In this document: positions 33,738 to 42,841 of the stretch, in pieces | How positions within the stretch are numbered: the first letter of the stretch is position 1 | Layout of the letters: each line of letters begins with the position of its first letter | DNA from: an archaeon | GTDB lineage: Archaea > Thermoproteota > Nitrososphaeria > Nitrososphaerales > UBA183 | Reading direction: 5' to 3' | NCBI GenBank assembly: GCA_021807225.1 | Contig: JAKAPI010000003.1 | Coordinates: forward strand, 1-59,946 | DNA: 59,946 nt | Program-made: the position numbers and the translations under genes | Notes under the pieces: model-generated | What the model was told of the DNA's origin: nothing | What the model saw: only the letters and a program-made list of their open reading frames with translations | Databases searched by the model: none

Positions 33738-34250
33738 TCACCTGCCGAGTGCAGCCTTGGCCCTCCTGAGGTCGCCGCCCCGAGGAGAGAACCTCAGGTC
33801 GAAGGCGAGGTAGAGCAGCGCCAGGGCCCATGCGAGTGAGGCGTATGGAAGAGGCTGGACCATCGTGCTGCCTCCTGCTACGAGAAAGGCAGCCGAGGTT
33901 GACGCGACCGTCCCGGAAGCGAACATGGCGGATGCCTTCGCCCTTGACGCCCTCGCCAGGGAGGGCCTGTCAGCTCTGAGGGTCAGAATCGGCATAAGGC
34001 GGGCGAACCGCCCGAGTCTGGGCGGCAGGGCCCGGGCCAGGGTCGTCCGACCGGCCCTCATCTCCGTGAACCTGATCCCCAGCGCCATGCCGACGGTGTA
34101 GTGGGCTGGGCAGTGTATTAGGAAGGTCGCGGCGAACTCTGCGAGAAGCACGTAGACGGCGAAGACAACCCCTCCAGGCACCGCTGGCGCGAGGGAAAAG
34201 ATCAGGGCGAGGGCTGCGAGCTCCAGTAACACGCCAAAGGCCGGCCGCAT
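33738..34250 (-). CDS. Membrane protein of unknown function
   Basis: 170 residues with about four hydrophobic helices; the middle (FTEMRAGRTTLARALPPRLGRFARL) is a basic, probably cytoplasmic loop. HCPAHYTVGMALGIRF is the most distinctive stretch but belongs to no family I know. It is upstream-adjacent to nothing but downstream of hyuB on the same strand with 20 nt between, so it may be the last gene of the hydantoinase operon. Confidence 0.55.
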   Translation of the reverse strand: MRPAFGVLLELAALALIFSLAPAVPGGVVFAVYVLLAEFAATFLIHCPAHYTVGMALGIRFTEMRAGRTTLARALPPRLGRFARLMPILTLRADRPSLARASRAKASAMFASGTVASTSAAFLVAGGSTMVQPLPYASLAWALALLYLAFDLRFSPRGGDLRRAKAALGR

Positions 34251-34270
34251 GGGGTTCCGGGAGAGCCGGG

Positions 34271-35944
34271 CTACTTTAGTGTGAGGCGGCGTCTGTAGCG
34301 GTACTCGGACTCGGCCTTCCCCGCCGTGAGGATGCCGTCAGCGACATCCTCGGCGACCTTGGACGAAGGCCTCCTCGAGGGGCGCCCGTAGCCGCCCCCT
34401 CCCGCGGTCCTTACTTCGACGACGTCTCCTGCCCTCAGGGTTAGCGTGGACTTCGGCGGGATTCTCGCCCTTTCCCCACCCTTCATGAGGAGGATCTCGG
34501 TCCTCTCGCCGGACGACCCGCCTGCGAGGCCCCAGGGAGAGTGTCTGCCTCTCTCCGCCAGTATGGTGAAGGTTGCACCGTCTTCCAGGGACTGATAAGC
34601 CCTAACCAGCCCCGAGCCTCCCCGGCACCTCCCAGCCCCCGAGCTGTCCGGCCTGAATTCGTAGGCGACCATCCTTACTGGGATCGTCCGCTCGATCTCT
34701 TCTATCGGGGTGTTCATCGTGTTGGTCATATTGGCCTGAATTCCGTCCACCCCGTCCATCTGCCCTCGCCCACCCAGGCCCACTCCTATCGTTTCGTAGA
34801 AGGCCCAGGCCGAGCCCCGGAAAGTGCCACCCATCATCACGTTGTTCATCGAGCCTCCTGCCGCCGCAGGGACCCTGCCAGGGGCGGCAGCCGCCAGCGC
34901 CCTGAATAGAACGTCGGCGTTCCTTTGGCTCGTCTCGACGTTCCCTCCTCCCACGGGATGGGGAGAGGTAGGGTTCAGGACCGTGCCAGGGGGGACGCTC
35001 ACTTTGACCCGGGCAAAGGCCCCGAAGTTGGCCGGGATGTCGTCTCCCAGCAGGCACCTGAGGACGAAGTACGCCCCGGAGATCGTCACGCCGAGGACTG
35101 CGTTGAGCGGGTAGTCCACCTCAGCCGCCGTGCCGGAGTAGTCCAGCGAGATGCCTGACTTCGACAGGGTCGCCTTCACCCTGAGCTTCAGGTCCTCCCC
35201 CGAGGGCCCCTCGAGGAAGTCAGTCGCTTCATAGCTCCCCCGACGGAACTTTGAGAGTCTCTTCCTGGTGAGCACATCCGAATGCCTGAAAGCGTTTCGG
35301 GCTGCGAGCCCGAAGGCGTCCGGGCCGTATTTCGCCAGAAGCTCCCTGACCCTTCTGACTCCGGTGAGGTTGGCAGCCACCTGGGCCTTCAGGTCTCCCT
35401 TCCGCTCCGCCGGCGTCCGGGAGGCTGCTGAGAAGGCACCGACAGTCGACTCGACGAACCTACCGCCCTTCCAGAGGAGGGTGGGCTCGAGGACGAACCC
35501 TTCTTCCGAGAGAGAGCGGGCGCCCATGGAGATGCTCCCAGGGACGTTCCCTCCGACGTCGGCGTGGTGGGCCTTGTTCGCCACAAAGGCGACGGCCTCC
35601 TGGCGTTCGTAGATGGGGGCGACGACTGTCACGTCGTTCAGGTGGGTCCCCGTGATGTAGGGGTCGTTCGCCACCGCCATGGAACCTTCCTCCAACTTCA
35701 TACCATTCTGGGAGAAGTGGCGGATCAGGTTCTCGAGCCCCCAGGGAAGGGAGCCGAGGTGGACCGGGATGTGCTCCGCCTGGGCGAGGAGCCTGCCGCT
35801 CGCGTCGAAGACCGCGGCGGAGTGGTCCATCCTCTCTTTGATGTTGGGCGAATAGGCTGAGTTGCGAAGGGCCAGCCCCATCTCCTCGCTGGCGTACAGC
35901 AGGGAGTTGCTGATGATCTGGAGCGACACCTGGTCCGTCTTCAT
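34271..35944 (-). CDS. hyuB: N-methylhydantoinase B / 5-oxoprolinase subunit B
   Basis: 557 residues of the HyuB family: SNSLLYASEEMGLALRNSAYSPNIKERMD, VANDPYITGTHLNDVTVVAP, FVANKAHHADVGG, SPHPVGGGNVETSQR and GGGGYG at the end. With HyuA it opens hydantoin, N-methylhydantoin or 5-oxoproline rings at the cost of ATP. The long frame reaches 36109, but ATG 35944 overlaps the hyuA stop as ATGA and matches the family N-terminus. Confidence 0.9.
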   Translation of the reverse strand: MKTDQVSLQIISNSLLYASEEMGLALRNSAYSPNIKERMDHSAAVFDASGRLLAQAEHIPVHLGSLPWGLENLIRHFSQNGMKLEEGSMAVANDPYITGTHLNDVTVVAPIYERQEAVAFVANKAHHADVGGNVPGSISMGARSLSEEGFVLEPTLLWKGGRFVESTVGAFSAASRTPAERKGDLKAQVAANLTGVRRVRELLAKYGPDAFGLAARNAFRHSDVLTRKRLSKFRRGSYEATDFLEGPSGEDLKLRVKATLSKSGISLDYSGTAAEVDYPLNAVLGVTISGAYFVLRCLLGDDIPANFGAFARVKVSVPPGTVLNPTSPHPVGGGNVETSQRNADVLFRALAAAAPGRVPAAAGGSMNNVMMGGTFRGSAWAFYETIGVGLGGRGQMDGVDGIQANMTNTMNTPIEEIERTIPVRMVAYEFRPDSSGAGRCRGGSGLVRAYQSLEDGATFTILAERGRHSPWGLAGGSSGERTEILLMKGGERARIPPKSTLTLRAGDVVEVRTAGGGGYGRPSRRPSSKVAEDVADGILTAGKAESEYRYRRRLTLK

Positions 35945-37950
35945 CTTGTCAACCTCACGCCGTAGTCTTCGGCTCTCCAGCGCCAGGCTCGGTTCACCAC
36001 GAGGGTGGAGTCGTAGTCTTCGATTATGCAGGGGCCGTGCCCGTCGGTCCCCGAAGGCAACGCCCCGCGGAGAAGGACGGGAGCAACGACGCTGGACCCG
36101 CTGATCCATGCCGGCCTTTCCTTGACGGGGTGGGAAGGCGCGCCGCTGGAGCGCGAGAGCGCCGGGACACGCCGAGGGACGGTCGCCTTCACCCTGATGT
36201 TCACCACCTCCATCCTGTCCGGCAGGGCATAGCCGTAGAGGGCTTCGTGGCGCGCGTCGAAGGCAGCGCGGGAGGCGGAGTCGGAGTGGAAGGGGAGGAG
36301 GAGCTCGTGTGACTGGCCCATGTACCTGCCTTCGAAGTAGCGCGAGAGCCTGAAGCTGCGGAACCCTTCTTCATCCATCGACTCGGCCACGGACGACTCG
36401 AGGAGGCGGAAGCGCTCGGCGAGGGGAGGGTCGGCCTCCATCACCGGAGCCACGAAGGTCCGGGTAAGCTCCCCGGCGACCAGGCCATATGCGGAGAAGA
36501 GCCCGGCGTGCTGCGGGACGACCACGTCACGGATTCCCATCTCCTCGGCGAGGTCGCAGGCGTGGACTGGGCCCGCCCCCCCGAAGGCGAACATCACGAA
36601 CTCCCGTGGGTCCCTGCCGCGCTCGACGGTCACGAGCGCCATTGCCCTGGCCATGCCGTCGTTCACCAGCCGCACGACCCCCTTCGCGGCCCCGAGCGGG
36701 GTGGCTCGGAGGCTCCTGGAGAGCCTCTTCATCGAAGTCAGCGCCAGGTCTCGCCTGATCGGCATTGCCCCGCCGAGGAGGGCGCTCGGATTGAGCCTCC
36801 CGAGCAGGACGTTGGCGTCGGTCACCGTCGGGTCCACCCCGCCCGTCCCGTAGCATGCGGGCCCAGGGTCTGACCCGGCGCTTTCGGGCCCTGCCTTCAG
36901 CTCCCCTGCCTCGTCCACCCAGGCGATGGTCCCGCCCCCCGCGCTGACTTCGGCGAGGTCGATGAACTGCCCCCTGACCGGGTATCCGCTCCCCTTGATG
37001 GACCTCCCGCTGTGAGTCTTCCCGGCGGCCTCGAACTCTTCGATGACCTCGGGCTCGTACCCGACGACGGTCGCCGCCTTTGCCGTGGTGCCGCCCATGT
37101 CGAAGGTGAGGACCGCGTCCAGTGACAGTGCCTTGGCAAGCTGCCTCGAAGCTACGACCCCGGCGGCTGGTCCCGATTCGATTATCGAGACCGGCCTGGA
37201 CGAGGCGAAGGCCGCGGTGCTGGCACCTCCGTCCGAGTTCATGACGTAGACGGGGGCAGTGATCTTCCTCCTGCGAAGGGAAGCGCGCAGCGAGGAAAGG
37301 TAGCCCCCCACGAGGGGAGACAGCGCTGCGTTGACCACCGTGGTGCTCGTCCGTTCGTACTCTCGATACTCGTTGTCGACCTCGCTGGAGATGCTGACGT
37401 GCCCACGGAAGCCTGCCGCGCGGAGCGCTCCACGCATCTCTCTTTCGTGCTTGCCATTCAGGTAGGAGTTGATGAAGGAGACTGCGACCGACTCGTATCG
37501 CCTCTTGACCACCAGGTTGGCGAGGGCGTCGGCGCCGGAAAGAGGCTCGAGCTCGGATCCCTTCGAGTCGATCCTGCAGCGTATGGTGAGCCTGTCGCGC
37601 CTCCTGACGAGGGGTCTCGGCCTCCTTGTAGACAGGTCGTAGAGCTCTGGGCGCCTCTGCCGCCCTATCTCCAGGACGTCCCTGAACCCCTCGTTGGTGA
37701 CGAGCGCCGACCGGGCCAACCCAGCGTGGGTGAGAAGGGCGTTGGTGGCAAGGGTCGTCGCGTGTGAAATCAGGCCGGCCTCTCTCGCCCTGGGCCCCAG
37801 CCTCCTCAGACCCTCCAGCACGGCCGCGGTCGGGTTGGCCGTCGTCGGGAGCTTCAGGACCTCGAGCCCCTGCGGGCCCGCGACCACCACGTCGGTGAAT
37901 GTGCCACCGACGTCCACTCCTATGGTCAGGTCCCCTTGTCTCGCAGGCAA
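35941..37950 (-). CDS. hyuA: N-methylhydantoinase A / 5-oxoprolinase subunit A
   Basis: 669 residues; ATP-binding actin-like partner of HyuB. Signatures: IGVDVGGTFTDVVV (phosphate 1), ISHATTLATNALLTHAG, INSYLNGKHEREMR, VYVMNSDGG, ESGPAAGVVAS, LTFDMGGTTAKAA, and FAFGGAGPVHACDLAEEMG. The exact ring substrate (N-methylhydantoin, hydantoin or oxoproline) cannot be read. Start TTG 37950, with a TATA-like TATAAAC element in the gap shared with the divergent MFS gene. Confidence 0.92.
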   Translation of the reverse strand: MPARQGDLTIGVDVGGTFTDVVVAGPQGLEVLKLPTTANPTAAVLEGLRRLGPRAREAGLISHATTLATNALLTHAGLARSALVTNEGFRDVLEIGRQRRPELYDLSTRRPRPLVRRRDRLTIRCRIDSKGSELEPLSGADALANLVVKRRYESVAVSFINSYLNGKHEREMRGALRAAGFRGHVSISSEVDNEYREYERTSTTVVNAALSPLVGGYLSSLRASLRRRKITAPVYVMNSDGGASTAAFASSRPVSIIESGPAAGVVASRQLAKALSLDAVLTFDMGGTTAKAATVVGYEPEVIEEFEAAGKTHSGRSIKGSGYPVRGQFIDLAEVSAGGGTIAWVDEAGELKAGPESAGSDPGPACYGTGGVDPTVTDANVLLGRLNPSALLGGAMPIRRDLALTSMKRLSRSLRATPLGAAKGVVRLVNDGMARAMALVTVERGRDPREFVMFAFGGAGPVHACDLAEEMGIRDVVVPQHAGLFSAYGLVAGELTRTFVAPVMEADPPLAERFRLLESSVAESMDEEGFRSFRLSRYFEGRYMGQSHELLLPFHSDSASRAAFDARHEALYGYALPDRMEVVNIRVKATVPRRVPALSRSSGAPSHPVKERPAWISGSSVVAPVLLRGALPSGTDGHGPCIIEDYDSTLVVNRAWRWRAEDYGVRLTR

Positions 37951-37978
37951 AGACGCGGCTCCCGGCGCCCCCCTTGGT

Positions 37979-37987
37979 GTTTATACC
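37979..37987. promoter_or_regulatory. TATA-like element between hyuA and the MFS gene
   Basis: GTTTATACC reads as GGTATAAAC on the other strand. It is about 33 nt from TTG 38016 (plus) and about 33 nt from TTG 37950 (minus), so one element can direct both divergent transcripts. Confidence 0.45.
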
Positions 37988-38015
37988 GATTCCCCGAGCC
38001 GGGTGCTCGGCGCGG

Positions 38016-39263
38016 TTGTTCAGCGAGTACAGGGGGATTCCCGACCAGGCGAAGCTGCTGATCTACCTTAGCTTCATCCCAAACGTAGCGATAGGGTTCA
38101 TCTACACCGACCTCTCGTATTTCCTTCCGAACGTCCAGGGCCTGGCGCCGACGCTGACCGGGGTGGTAGGGTCCGCGATGGGCATCACCCTCGTCGCCCT
38201 GAGCATCCCCCTCGGGATCCTCGCCGACAGGCACGGGAGAAGGAAGATGCTGCTCCTGGGGAATGTTTGCGCCAGCCTGAGCCTGATCGGCTTCGCCCTC
38301 ACGACGAACTTCGCCCTCTACCTGGTGATAGCGTTCCTGGAGGGCACCGGCGAGGCTGCCTACGCCGTGTCCGTAAGCGCGCTGATAGCGGACAAGGCCG
38401 GAGACCAGAAGAGGACAGCCGCGTTCTCGCTGCTGGCGTTCCTGGGATGGATTGCAGGGGCCCTGGGGGGGTTCATCATCTCCTCGGTCCTCGCCCTCCA
38501 AGGGCTGGGGCTGGATGCGAGTGAGGCCCACGTCGTGCTTTACGTGGTAGTAGGGCTGCTCAACCTTTCGATCACCCCCCTGCTCTTCAAGATAACCGAG
38601 AGCCCCGTCTCTCATGTCAGGAAGGGGATTCTCCCCCGCAAGTCCGGGGACGTGCTGAAGAAGTACATCGGCTACAGCATCACCATCGCGATAGGCGCCG
38701 GACTTTTCGTCCCCCTGATGAGCTTCTGGTTCTTCAAGGCCTACGCGGTGACGGACGCGGTCAGCGGACCGGTCCTCGGGGTGACGAACCTCCTTACGGC
38801 GGCGGTGGTCTTCATGTCCCCCAGGCTCGCGAGGAAGTTCGGACTCGTGAAGGCGACGGTGATCACGCAAGCCTCGTCCATGGCATTCATGGTCGCGATA
38901 CCGTCTTCCCCCACCTTTGCCGTGGCGGCTTCGCTCTACCTGGTGCGGGTATTCCTCATGAACCTCTCCAACCCGCTCACCCAGTCGCTGATAATGGGGC
39001 TCGTCTCCCCGGAGGAGAGGGGGATGGCGTCTGGGATAACCGCCTCCCTGTGGAGGCTCCCCAACTCTCTGTCTCAGATAGCCGGCTATTACCTCATCGG
39101 GCTGGGGCTCCTCGCCCTACCGTTCTACATCGCCACCGGCCTGTACGCGGTGGGCATCAGCGTGTTCTGGTTCGTGTTCAAGGACGCGAGGCTCCCCGAA
39201 GAGGCCAAGCCTCAGGTCCCAGTCCAGTCGTCCAGCCTGGCCGGGCCCGAAGCTGAGCGCTGA
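38016..39263 (+). CDS. Major facilitator superfamily transporter
   Basis: 415 residues with about twelve helices. The loop after helix 2 carries GILADRHGRRKMLLLG, the MFS motif A; helix 5 has GWIAGALGGFIISS. The second half ends with a Pro/Ser-rich cytoplasmic tail. The frame starts at 37899, but TTG 38016 is at the leaderless distance from GTTTATACC and gives a clean N-terminus. Divergent from hyuAB, it may import their substrate. Its 3' end overlaps convergent dpo4 by 52 nt. Confidence 0.85.
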   Translation: MFSEYRGIPDQAKLLIYLSFIPNVAIGFIYTDLSYFLPNVQGLAPTLTGVVGSAMGITLVALSIPLGILADRHGRRKMLLLGNVCASLSLIGFALTTNFALYLVIAFLEGTGEAAYAVSVSALIADKAGDQKRTAAFSLLAFLGWIAGALGGFIISSVLALQGLGLDASEAHVVLYVVVGLLNLSITPLLFKITESPVSHVRKGILPRKSGDVLKKYIGYSITIAIGAGLFVPLMSFWFFKAYAVTDAVSGPVLGVTNLLTAAVVFMSPRLARKFGLVKATVITQASSMAFMVAIPSSPTFAVAASLYLVRVFLMNLSNPLTQSLIMGLVSPEERGMASGITASLWRLPNSLSQIAGYYLIGLGLLALPFYIATGLYAVGISVFWFVFKDARLPEEAKPQVPVQSSSLAGPEAER

Positions 39264-40303
39264 ATATCAGCTACGCGGACCCCTATCAGACGCACGGGTT
39301 TCCCGCTCGCCTCGAATTCGTCCAGAAGCCTCTCGACTGCCTCCCTCAGCGGCTCTTCGCCGTCGACGTGGCCGACGAGGGTCTTCTCCCTGGTGTGTGT
39401 CTCGAAGCCACGGAAACGGATCTTGATCCCAGCGACCCGGTAGGCATACCCCCCTGACTTCACCCTCCTGATGAGCTCGGCCGCCCCGTCCGCGGCCTCT
39501 TTGCGCACCCTGCGGAAGTCGGTGGCGTCGTCCTTGAATGTCCTCTCCACGCTCAGAGACTTCGGCATCTCCTGCTGCCTCACCTCGACGTTCTCCTCTC
39601 CGTGGATGACCCCCCAGAGCCAGACCCCGTTCTTTCCGAACCAAGTCAGGAGCTGCTTCCCGTCGAGCGCCTGCAGCTGTCCGATGGTCGAGATCCCCTT
39701 TTCGTGAAGGAAATCTCCGGTCTTCCTGCCGATGCCGGGGACGACTCCCACCGGGAGGGGGGAGAGGAACCCCCTGACGTCCCGGAAGGGGACGACGGTC
39801 ATGCCGTCGGGTTTGTTCCTGTCGGACGCTATCTTCGCAGAGGACTTGTTCGGACCGATGCCGATCGAGCAGGTCAGCCCATGCTTCTCCCTGACGGCTG
39901 ACTTGACCGCCGTCGCGACGCTGACCGCCGTCTGCTCGTCGGCGGCCCGGCCCGTCACGTCGAGGTACGCCTCGTCGATGCTCCCCTGCTCGAACTTGTC
40001 AGCGAATCCCCTGAGCGTTGCCATCACCTCTTCCGACGTGCGTTCGTAGAGCCCCCAGCTGGGAGGGATGTACTTCGCCTGGGGACACATCCTGTATGCC
40101 TGGGAGATCGGCATCCCGGACCTGAGGCCGAACTTCCTCGCCTCGTAGGAGCAGGCGATGACCACCCCCCTCCCCCTGCCCCCCTCGGGGTCAGCCCCGA
40201 CCACCACCGGGACCCCCTTCAGCTCCGGGCGCTCCCGCACCTCTGCCGACACGTAGAAGGCGTCCAGGTCTACGTGGAGTATCGTCCTGCGCTGGGGCTG
40301 CAT
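39212..40303 (-). CDS. dpo4: DNA polymerase IV (Y-family, Dpo4/DinB)
   Basis: Translesion polymerase of 363 residues. HVDLDAFYVSAEVRERPELKGVPVVVG holds the first catalytic Asp and steric-gate Tyr, SYEARKFGLRSGMP follows, and SIDEAYLDV supplies the remaining acidic residues. A thumb HhH (VGVVPGIGRKTGDFL) and the little-finger domain complete the protein. ATG 40303 lies 7 nt after the DUF72 stop, so the two are cotranscribed. Confidence 0.94.
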   Translation of the reverse strand: MQPQRRTILHVDLDAFYVSAEVRERPELKGVPVVVGADPEGGRGRGVVIACSYEARKFGLRSGMPISQAYRMCPQAKYIPPSWGLYERTSEEVMATLRGFADKFEQGSIDEAYLDVTGRAADEQTAVSVATAVKSAVREKHGLTCSIGIGPNKSSAKIASDRNKPDGMTVVPFRDVRGFLSPLPVGVVPGIGRKTGDFLHEKGISTIGQLQALDGKQLLTWFGKNGVWLWGVIHGEENVEVRQQEMPKSLSVERTFKDDATDFRRVRKEAADGAAELIRRVKSGGYAYRVAGIKIRFRGFETHTREKTLVGHVDGEEPLREAVERLLDEFEASGKPVRLIGVRVADIQRSASGPARLDDWTGT

Positions 40304-40310
40304 CTGTCAG

Positions 40311-41114
40311 CTACGACCCGAAGAGCGTCTGCTGCTGTGTCTCCTGGGCCTTCCAGTCCATCTCCATGAGCCCCAGGAGCCTGCGGAACTCGTTGGCAGA
40401 CTCCGGGCTGAAGCCTGCGAAGTGGTTGTTGAAGAACACGTAGCCGGACTCGAACTTGCCCGCGTTGTCCTTCACCGACTCTGCCCACCGCTTCATGTCG
40501 TCCGACCTGTCCTTCTGGACCCCGGTGAATTCGGTGATCTCGCGGTCTCCGACCATCCTGACGTAGACGAAGTCGGCCGTGACCTCGGGCGGGGTCTCCA
40601 CGTACTGGTTCAGGGACCAGACCATGGCGATGTTGTTCTTCCTCAGGAGGGAGTAGACCTCCGGGGTGAACCATGACCTGTGCCGGAACTCTACGGCGTG
40701 CTTGAACTCCGGGCTGAGCTGGGAGATGAACTCCTTCATGGTCTCCTGATGCGTGCTGAGCTTGACCGAGGGCGGAAGCTGTATGGCGATGGGGCCGAGC
40801 TTGTCCTTGAGCTTGCCCAGGACGCTGTAGAAGTAGACCAGGTTCGACTCCGACCCCTTGAGCTTCTGCTCGTGTGTTATCTTCTTCGGGAGCTTGGGGG
40901 AGAAGACGAAGTCGGCCGGGGTGTTGTTCCTCCACTGGTTCACCATGAACTGGCTGGGGACCCTGTAGAAGCTCGAGTCGACCTCGACGCAGTTGAAGAC
41001 CTTCGAGTAGTAGGCGAGGTAGTCCTTGGCGGCCAGGCCTTTGGGGTAGAACACCCCAGCCCAGTCCTTGTAGGACCAGCCGCTGCAGCCTACCCTCAGC
41101 TTGTCAAGGTCCAA
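40311..41114 (-). CDS. DUF72 (YecE-like) TIM-barrel protein with PIP-box-like tail
   Basis: 267 residues; family blocks VGCSGWSYKDWAGVFYP, VEVDSSFYRVP, FSPKLPKKITHE, FRHRSWF and YVFFNNHFAGFSPESA. The biochemical role of DUF72 is not settled. It ends with QQQTLFGS, resembling a short PCNA-binding peptide (Q-x2-L-F), and it precedes Y-family polymerase in the same operon. TTG 41114 is leaderless behind GACTTTAGGG. Confidence 0.88.
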   Translation of the reverse strand: MDLDKLRVGCSGWSYKDWAGVFYPKGLAAKDYLAYYSKVFNCVEVDSSFYRVPSQFMVNQWRNNTPADFVFSPKLPKKITHEQKLKGSESNLVYFYSVLGKLKDKLGPIAIQLPPSVKLSTHQETMKEFISQLSPEFKHAVEFRHRSWFTPEVYSLLRKNNIAMVWSLNQYVETPPEVTADFVYVRMVGDREITEFTGVQKDRSDDMKRWAESVKDNAGKFESGYVFFNNHFAGFSPESANEFRRLLGLMEMDWKAQETQQQTLFGS

Positions 41115-41194
41115 CGAGAGCCGAGCCCTCCCTAAAGTCGGTAAACGTTCGCCATATTTATTTAGATGGAGGGAGCCTCGAATTTCGTAAGGGC

Positions 41195-41743
41195 TTGTCT
41201 CAGGGCAACCCGGATATCAGGCAGCAGGTAGAGGCGAACAGGGGCATCGCGAAGAAGCTAGAGCTCCTCATACCGGGGCTCCGGGGGTACAGGACGAAAG
41301 AAGACCTCAGGGCGTCGGACTCGCTGCTCAGGAACCAGGTCGCCGACAGGCTGGACCATGCCAAGGACAACCTTCAGCAGCTCAGGAAGCAGGTTGCCGC
41401 GAGCAACGACCTGACCAACCTGACGGTCGTCGGCTCGCTGATCTCCCAGGTGCAGGCGTTGAGCGGGGAGGTGAGGCACGCCGGCCAGGGGTACGCGGGC
41501 TGGGTCGCCCCGATTCAGATCAACGAGGCGAAGCTGAACAGGCTGTACGAATACGACTATTCGTTCGTGAGCGCGGTGTTCCAGTTTGACGACGCCACGT
41601 CGCCGGGAAAGCTCGTCTACGACGGCTCCGCCCCAAACTCGATCCAGGGCCCGATCAACGGGTTCGCGAGGACGGTGGCTGACATAAGGCAGAAGTGGTC
41701 ACAGAGGATGGAAGCCGTCGAGGGAATAGCCCTCGGGCAGTGA
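41195..41743 (+). CDS. Helical protein, first gene of the SPFH/zinc-ribbon trio
   Basis: 182 residues, mainly helical with a coiled-coil-like stretch around residues 45-75 (RLDHAKDNLQQLRKQVAAS) and a GYAGW motif in the middle. No transmembrane segment. No family recognised, but its position before an SPFH-zinc-ribbon gene and a YdjG-like gene suggests it is the third component of a membrane-stress complex. TTG 41195; CATATTTATTTAG about 36 nt upstream is the promoter. Confidence 0.65.
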   Translation: MSQGNPDIRQQVEANRGIAKKLELLIPGLRGYRTKEDLRASDSLLRNQVADRLDHAKDNLQQLRKQVAASNDLTNLTVVGSLISQVQALSGEVRHAGQGYAGWVAPIQINEAKLNRLYEYDYSFVSAVFQFDDATSPGKLVYDGSAPNSIQGPINGFARTVADIRQKWSQRMEAVEGIALGQ

Positions 41744-41748
41744 TTGCG

Positions 41749-42831
41749 ATGGTATTCGGAAAGAAGAGCAGCTCTGGAGTGCCGGCGACCGGGGGAAGCG
41801 CGTTCGGTTCGACCACCTTCGCCTGGCCCGACGACCAGAAGGTCGACAGCGCGCTGTGGAAGGCACCGCGGCAGATCAGGCTGAACGACAACATCGTGGT
41901 GAGGGAGGACGAGACAGCTGTGTTCTACAGGGACGGAAAGGCGCTCACGTACTTCGACCAGCCCAACAGGTACGCCCTGACCGACTTCAACGCGCCCGTA
42001 GTCGGGAAGCTGCTGAAGTTCTTCACAGGGGTCACGCAGTGGGCCGAGGTCTACTACATCCCGAAGAGGTACATGGACGGCAAGTTCGGGAGCACGCAGC
42101 CGTACCAGTTCACCGACCCCACGTTCGGGATCGTCAACCTCCGGGTCTTCGGGGAGTACAGATGGAAGATCTCCTCGCCGGAGCTGTTCATCAACCAGTT
42201 CGTAGGGACGTTCAGCGCCCAGACCTCCGATGAGGTCGAGGAAAGGCTGAAGGAGCAGCTAGTGATCCTGGTGTACAACGCCCTCGGCAAGATGAAGCAG
42301 CAGGGGCTCAAGGTGACGGACCTGGCCGCCAATCTCACGAACATCGAACAGGAGCTTCTCGCGGCAGCGCCGGACCACCTCGGGCAGTACGGGATCGAAA
42401 TCAACAAGCTTTCGGGGCTGACGGTCAGCCTCCCCGACGAGGTCCAGAAGGCCATCGACACCCGGTCGGAGATGCAGGTGCTCGGGGTCAGCTTCATGCA
42501 GTACCAGACGGGCAAGGCGATCGACGACGCTGCCAAGAACCCCAGCGGGGGGGCAGGGACGTTCGCCGGCCTCGGCGCCGGGATCGGGGTCGGAGGGGTG
42601 ATAGGGGGCCAGATGGCGGCCGGGATGGGTCAGGCGACCCAGTCGAAGAGCTGCCCGAACTGCGCCAGCCTCGTCCCCCCGGCTGCGAAGTTCTGCCCCA
42701 ACTGCGGCTTCAACTTCCCCGCTCCCCAGGGGGCGCCCACCCCCGCCGGTGGGAGCAAGTTCTGCCCCAGCTGCGGGAGCCCTGCGGCGGCCGGAGCGAA
42801 ATTCTGTAATAGCTGCGGCGCGAAGCTCTAG
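41749..42831 (+). CDS. SPFH-domain protein with C-terminal zinc ribbons (YdjI-like)
   Basis: 360 residues: an SPFH/band-7 domain of the virion-core-protein type (about residues 30-260; LNDNIVVREDETAVFYRDGKAL, FGIVNLRVFGEYRWKI), a Gly-rich segment (GGAGTFAGLGAGIGVGGVIGG), and two zinc ribbons (CPNCASLVP...CPNCG and CPSCG...CNSCG). Bacillus YdjI has this layout and is recruited to stressed membranes by YdjG/YdjH. A GTG at 41740 overlapping the previous stop is an alternative start. The next gene begins 10 nt downstream. Confidence 0.85.
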   Translation: MVFGKKSSSGVPATGGSAFGSTTFAWPDDQKVDSALWKAPRQIRLNDNIVVREDETAVFYRDGKALTYFDQPNRYALTDFNAPVVGKLLKFFTGVTQWAEVYYIPKRYMDGKFGSTQPYQFTDPTFGIVNLRVFGEYRWKISSPELFINQFVGTFSAQTSDEVEERLKEQLVILVYNALGKMKQQGLKVTDLAANLTNIEQELLAAAPDHLGQYGIEINKLSGLTVSLPDEVQKAIDTRSEMQVLGVSFMQYQTGKAIDDAAKNPSGGAGTFAGLGAGIGVGGVIGGQMAAGMGQATQSKSCPNCASLVPPAAKFCPNCGFNFPAPQGAPTPAGGSKFCPSCGSPAAAGAKFCNSCGAKL

Positions 42832-42841
42832 GCGACTGAGA

